This document shows, piece after piece, positions 59,520 to 64,000 of a stretch of DNA of 64,000 nucleotides. The translations under genes were made by a program, and so were the position numbers. A model generated the notes under the pieces. It had not been told where the DNA came from. It was given only the letters and a program-made list of their open reading frames with translations, and searched no databases. Numbering within the stretch: the first letter of the stretch is position 1; each line of letters starts with the position of its first letter. Origin of the DNA: Prunus persica (lineage: Eukaryota > Streptophyta > Magnoliopsida > Rosales > Rosaceae); assembly GCF_000346465.2 (NCBI RefSeq), contig NC_034009.1, forward strand, positions 35,161,557 through 35,225,556, in the 5' to 3' direction.

Positions 59520-61080
59520 AAAATATTTCAGGAAAACATTAAGAACACAAACGACGGTATTAAAAAAATACGACGTATGATATGATTTTAGACGACGCAA
59601 TGAAATAATCTCAGACGTAATAAATGTTTAAAACCATTATTTATATAACGTCGTGGTATATATGTTCACACGACGTCAATAGTAATACACCGTCGTGGTA
59701 AACTATTATTTATATAACGTCGTGGTATTTATGTTCATACGACGTTAATAGTAATACACCGTCGTGGTATTAACATTCACACGACGTAAAACAATAAGAT
59801 ATTTTGTCGTCTATATTAGATACCAACCCTAGTTTCTTTTTCTTTATATTTTATCAAATAAGGGAAAAACAAAAACCATTGTTCAGAGAAATCAAACCTG
59901 CAATTAAACAAGCATATAAAAAAAGACTATTATTTTAAAAACAACTTTGTCAATTTTCAGACGACGCTAGAACAACTGACGAACCGTCGTGGTCTACCGT
60001 CGTCTTATTTAGTTGAGGTAGTTGTCTTCAAAGTTGGAAACTTTCCCTCTTTGTCTGTATATTTTATCAAATTTGGAAAGAAGTACAATGATTTTGGCCA
60101 GAAAAAAGGTAAAAAGATTTTTCAAACAAAAAACGTATGAGCATGCAAAACAGTAACCAAAATAGTGAAAATGAAAGCTTACCTTTTGCGTGCAATGAAA
60201 GCAAGAGGAAGATGATCGATGTTTAAGTTCAAGGACGACGAAGAAGACGAGAGGAAGACGATGAGAAACTCTGACAATGCTCTGACAAGGAAAAAAGACG
60301 AAAAGGTTTCTCTGGAGATTGAAATTTTTAATCGGGTTTGGAAACAGTGCATGTGTAAGTTCAAAAGTTGCTTACATATAAAACCATTTCAAAAAAATAA
60401 TACGGCGGTTACATTTAACTACGTCGTTTTTAACTAACACGACGAAATATTTTTCGTTCGACGTGGAATCATTTCATTTAACGTCGTTAGGTTTAATATA
60501 ACCGACGTGGATTTTAATTTTTAAATTATGAATATAATTTTTTTTCCCGTGACCTTTCAGTTTATTTTTCAATTACAGTGCGTTATAAATAGAGTTCTTT
60601 TTCCAGAGGAAATTTAAAACGAAGGAAATTAATATTCTGCAATATGTAAAGTTTCTTTTTTGGATGACAGATTTAAATAAAATAAGAATATAAAAATAAC
60701 TAATGTGTAAGTCAAGTAGACGAAAAGTTGCTTACATATAAAATCATTTCAAAAAAATAATACGGCGGGTACATATAACTACGACGTATAAAGTACAAAA
60801 TACGACGGTAAATTTAACTTCGGACGTGGTAAATAAATACGACAGTAGTGTTGTAGGTACCGTCGTAGTAAACTCAAAAATTAAAGTACATAAGTAATAA
60901 CTCGCGTCATGGTAGATTATTTAAGACGTCGTGATTATTAATGTACCGACGTGGAGTTCTGTAATATACGTCAGTAATACCGACGTTGATTTTACAATTT
61001 AAACGGCGGTTTTTTGGTAAGGACCGCCGTTGGTTTTAAAAATTTATTCTATAAATTTGTCGCTTTCATTCATTTTCGCG
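59520..61080. repeat. CACTA right subterminal repeats
   Basis: The stretch is full of ACGACG, CGTCGT, CCGACGTGG and CGTCGTGGTA blocks in both orientations. A block with ATTTATATAACGTCGTGGTA occurs twice near 59638 and 59708. It also holds the likely 5' leader of the transposase gene. Confidence 0.8.
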
Positions 61081-61190
61081 GTTTACATTTAGGGTTCCAA
61101 GTTCTTCCTCTCTCAGAGACACTGTCTCTCACATCTCAAAGACAATAATTTGGAGGTCTTTCTCAAAGAGAAATTGAGCTTACATTTAGG

Positions 61191-61470
61191 CTAGTTGACA
61201 AGAAGAAGCTTGTCAACTAGCCTTCTCACTTCCTTGATCAAGCCTGATAGGACACTTAGTGCTTCTGAATACTCCTTGCTTTCCATCAAAAGAGATGCAA
61301 GCCTGGCCTCCACTCGTTGTCGAAGGAAAGTTCGCTTCTCAGGGAAATCTGAAAATCAGATGTGCTTGATCCTCTGCTTGATTTTTTTGACTAAGAAGAT
61401 CCGTCAGATTTAAGCATGAGCAATCGAATCCGTAGAGCTTCAGAAGAAGAAGAAGACATTGTCAATGCTT
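61191..61470 (-). pseudogene. Captured RPN6 (26S proteasome lid subunit) fragments
   Basis: On the minus strand 61340-61191 is open and reads EKRTFLRQRVEARL, then LMESKEYSEALSVLSGLIKE and VRRLVDKLLLV before a stop, matching the N-terminal part of plant RPN6 as I remember it. Just upstream (about 61415-61355) another frame reads NLTDLLSQKNQAED, and near 61460-61425 a third reads SSSSEALRIR; both belong to RPN6 upstream of the first piece. Intervening residues are missing and the frames differ, so this is a shuffled, non-functional capture inside the CACTA element. Confidence 0.75.
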
Positions 61471-62958
61471 TGAACTATACAAGTCTGCAGAAAGATAAAG
61501 GACCAAACTGTTAAAGAAACTGAAACAACGGCGGTTTTCTGTTCTACCGTCGTCTTTTCTCGTCGTCTATATTAAGGTAAGATGGCGGTAGATTTATAAT
61601 TACCGACGTAGATTATTTTGTTAAACGTCGTTAAGTGTACTACAACCGACGTGGATTTTATTTTTAAATTATAAATAGAGTTTTTTTTCCAGACTTCTTT
61701 CAGTTTTAGTTTTCAATTACAAAGCGTGATAAATAGATTTTTCTTTCCCGAGGAAATTTAAAATGAGGGAAATTAATGTTCTAGAATTTGTAAACTAACA
61801 CGACGCAATATTACTAACCCGAGGAAATTATAAATAGATTTTGCTTTCCTGAAGAAATTTTAAATTAATTCAGTTTGAAACAAAACGACGGTTTTTTGTT
61901 ATGCCGTCGTTTTTAACTAACACGACAGATTTAAATAAAATAAGAATATAAAAACAACGACTGTTTTTTTACTACTGTCGTCGTTTTTCGTCGTCTTAAG
62001 TAAGACTAAGACGACGTAATATATTTGTTGAGCGACGTTGATTTGTTTTTAAACGTCGTTAGGTATAATATAACCGTCGTTGAAAATTGTCTCTCTGATT
62101 GCAAATTTGCAACGACGTTGATCAACTTCCAAAAAATTGTCTCTCTGATTGCAAATCTGTGTCATCTGTTAAGATTATTTTGTATTTTAAAGCCGTGGAT
62201 TTGTTTGTAATTATACGGCGTCTTATACGAAAACCTCGTCGTGTTATTTTATGAGTAAAAACGGCGGCTTTTATTGAAATCGTCGTCTTTACTTTCTACG
62301 TCGGTCTATTCATAACTTCTGCCGTTCTTTGTTTGCTTTGATTTTACATTGCGGAAATCTGTTTCAAATAGACGTCGGTTGTTTAATTAGGTACGTCGTT
62401 GTTTTTGAACAGCCATTTGAATCTCCATTTTTTAGTTGTCTAAGGTGGTATTACACGACGGTGTTTTTAGAACCGTCGTCTTTTTAAAAACCACGACGGT
62501 TTTCACTTAGACCGTCATTGTTTTCTGGTCGTCTTTTTCACTTTTTGTAGTAGTGTGGAAAACCAACTAGACCTAAAGATAAAAGTTGTAAGGCCTGACA
62601 GAGGAGGAGAGTTCTATGGGAGATTCGATGAGCTTGGAGGAATCTTGGTCCTTTTGCAAGGTTTCTATAGCAAGAAGGAATCATTGCTCAATACACTAAT
62701 CCATAGACTCCACAGCAAAATCGAATTGCATAGAGGAGAAACAGAACTCTAAAGGATATGATAAGAAGCATGATGTGATGCACAAACTTACCAATTTTTC
62801 TGTGGGGAGAAGCTTTGAACACATCAAATCACATACTCAATCGAGTACCAAACAAGGGTATCAACAATATCCCTTATGAAGTTTGGAATAAGAAAAAATT
62901 ACGCTTGAAACATTTGAAAACATAGGGCTGCAAGATAGAGGCAAAGCTTTATAACCCT

Positions 62959-63510
62959 ATGGAAAAGAAGCTGGATTCGAGAACTGTAAGTGGTTATTTC
63001 ATAGGATATCTAGATAGAACTAAAGGATACAGATTCTATTGTCCTAAAAACACTACCAGATTTGTAGAAACTCAGAGGGCAATGTTTATAGAATCTGAAG
63101 GTGAGACAATCGAAGATGAAAATTTTGAGTTTGATGAAGATATTGCAGAAACTGGGGAAACAATACAAACTGACATTTTGGTGTTACTAAGTTTTGACTT
63201 GAATGGCAAACAAAACAACCAAGAAGGGCAAACTGGTACAGACCCTATGGTCACTGAAGAAGAAACTCAAGAAAATCAAGTTTTACTACCCGAAAATCAA
63301 GATGTAGTTCAAACACAAGAAGGAACTAATAATCAGACAAATGCAGGACTAAGAAGGTCAGAAAGACCAAAGAAACGTGCTTTACATAATGATTATGTTT
63401 ACCTTCAAGACTCAGAGCATAATGTGAATGACATTGAGGATCCTATGAACTTCAAGCAAGCAATGATGAGTAACAAAAATGAAAATTGGTGGGCTGTTTT
63501 GAAATCATAA
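62959..63510 (+). pseudogene. Copia integrase C-terminal region
   Basis: The frame contains KKLDSRTVSGYFIGYLDRTK and YRFYCP, typical of the end of Copia integrase, then an acidic linker and RRSERPKKRAL leading towards the reverse transcriptase. It ends in a stop at 63510. Confidence 0.85.
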
Positions 63511-63720
63511 TTAGGTTCCATGGAAAATAATGGAGTTTGGGAGCTTGTGCCTTTACCATAAGGGAGCAAACCAATTGGCTACAAGTGAGTGTTCAAAACC
63601 AAGAGAAATTCGAAGGGGTGGATAAATAGATATAAGGCTAGATTGGTTACTAAGGGGTTCACACAGAAAGAATGAATTAATTTCAATGAGACCTATTCAC
63701 TTGTCATAACAAAAGACTCC

Positions 63721-63936
63721 TTGCAAGTGATCATGGCACTAGTAGCTCATTTTGATTTACACTTGCCTCAAATAGATGTTAAGACTACATTCTTGAATGG
63801 AAACTTGGAGGAAGAAATTTATATGCAACAACCAGAAGGTTTCATTCAAGAGAATGGAGAAAATCTGGTTTGCAAGTTGTGTAAATCAATCTATAGTCTA
63901 AAACAAGCATCTAGAGAGTGGTATAAGATTCAATGA
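63721..63936 (+). pseudogene. Copia reverse transcriptase, start only
   Basis: The segment has LPQIDVKTTFLNGNLEEEIY, MQQPEGF and YSLKQASREWY, the beginning of the RVT_2 domain. Stops lie on both sides and the window ends soon after. Confidence 0.88.
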
Positions 63937-64000
63937 AGTTGTTAAACTATATGGTTTTACAGAGAATGTCTTAGATAAGTGCATTTACATGAAGATGAGT

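Larger units (their letters stand above)
51732..62555 (-). mobile_element. CACTA (En/Spm) element, 10,824 bp
   Basis: The left end is CACTACTACAAAAAAGCAAA and the right end, on the minus strand, is CACTACTACAAAAAGTGAAA. The 3-bp duplication TGG flanks it (51729-51731 and 62556-62558). It splits the Copia integrase. Genes inside run on the minus strand: a Transposase_24/Ulp1 gene (55952-59496), a B3 domain fragment (54484-54727) and a TNP2-type remnant (53344-53913). RPN6-like fragments lie near the right end. ACGACG/CGTCGT-containing repeats are spread over both ends and all the introns. The transposase core (Transposase_21) was not found, so the copy should depend on another element to move. 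Confidence 0.95.
49341..64000 (+). mobile_element. Decayed Ty1/copia retrotransposon, split by two insertions
   Basis: The coding pieces read in Copia order on the + strand: gag (49350-49830), protease with WWLDSGASIHVTN (49837-49943), pre-integrase and integrase start (51097-51731), integrase remainder with VVRPDRGGEFYG (62559-62750), its C-terminal part (62959-63510), and reverse transcriptase (63500-63936), where the window ends. The hAT at 49944-51088 and the CACTA element at 51732-62555 interrupt it. Stops and frameshifts are common (for example near 49434, 49537, 51613, 62751, 63510, 63559). The zinc knuckle CFFYKKTGHMKKEY has lost two of its metal ligands. Neither LTR is visible; the left boundary is approximate. 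It cannot be active. Confidence 0.9.

Noticed and set aside
51732..62555. CRISPR-like regularly spaced repeats (ACGACG blocks)
   Set aside because: Spacing is irregular, both orientations occur, and this is a plant nuclear transposon with terminal repeats and a target duplication.

Overview
The window is nuclear DNA of a flowering plant. The evidence is GT-AG introns in nearly every gene, chloroplast-targeted and plant-only families (TIC55, class III peroxidase, PLS-type PPR, nepenthesin-like proteases), a eukaryotic tRNA-Ile with internal A and B boxes, and plant Copia, CACTA, hAT and Mutator elements. Gene order resembles, from memory, two Arabidopsis neighbourhoods: the TIC55 - CCCH/G-patch - SKA2 area of chromosome 2 and the DBR1 - peroxidase 46 pair of chromosome 4. 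A rosid eudicot is likely; the exact species cannot be read from the sequence.

Layout. 1-3.5 kb: diverged tandem array of about five 0.64-0.86 kb units. 4.3-37.8 kb: gene-rich segment with a DnaJ-type zinc-finger protein (+), SKA2 (-), a CCCH/Tudor/G-patch protein (+), a 20-exon DRP3-type dynamin (+), two tandem TIC55 Rieske oxygenases (-) with a tRNA-Ile(AAU) between them, a complete but decayed 3.0 kb Mutator/FAR1-type element, lariat debranching enzyme DBR1 (+), a class III peroxidase (+) and an intronless PPR gene (+). 37.8-41.4 kb: intergenic. 41.5-47.1 kb: two tandem AED1-like aspartic protease genes (+). 47.4-49.3 kb: unclassified repeat with an 18-bp minisatellite. 49.3-64 kb: a decayed Ty1/copia element on the + strand, split by a 1,145-bp hAT deletion derivative (target duplication GGAAATGG) and by a 10,824-bp CACTA element (target duplication TGG).

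Function. The single-copy genes are housekeeping or organellar: Rubisco-type or photosystem chaperone-like, kinetochore, RNA-binding, mitochondrial/peroxisomal fission, chlorophyll catabolite hydroxylation, intron lariat turnover, cell wall peroxidase and organellar RNA editing or processing. They do not form an operon-like system. The two tandem gene pairs (TIC55, AED1-like) are the local expansions.

The least ordinary object is the CACTA element. It carries a six-exon minus-strand gene joining a plant Transposase_24 region to a Ulp1-type cysteine protease (broken by one 1-base deletion and one stop), a TNP2-type remnant that has lost its transposase core, a B3 DNA-binding domain fragment, and shuffled fragments of the proteasome lid subunit RPN6. 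ACGACG/CGTCGT repeats fill its ends and its introns. I found no evidence for a wholly new biological system; the captured fragments and the repeat design are the parts most worth a second look.
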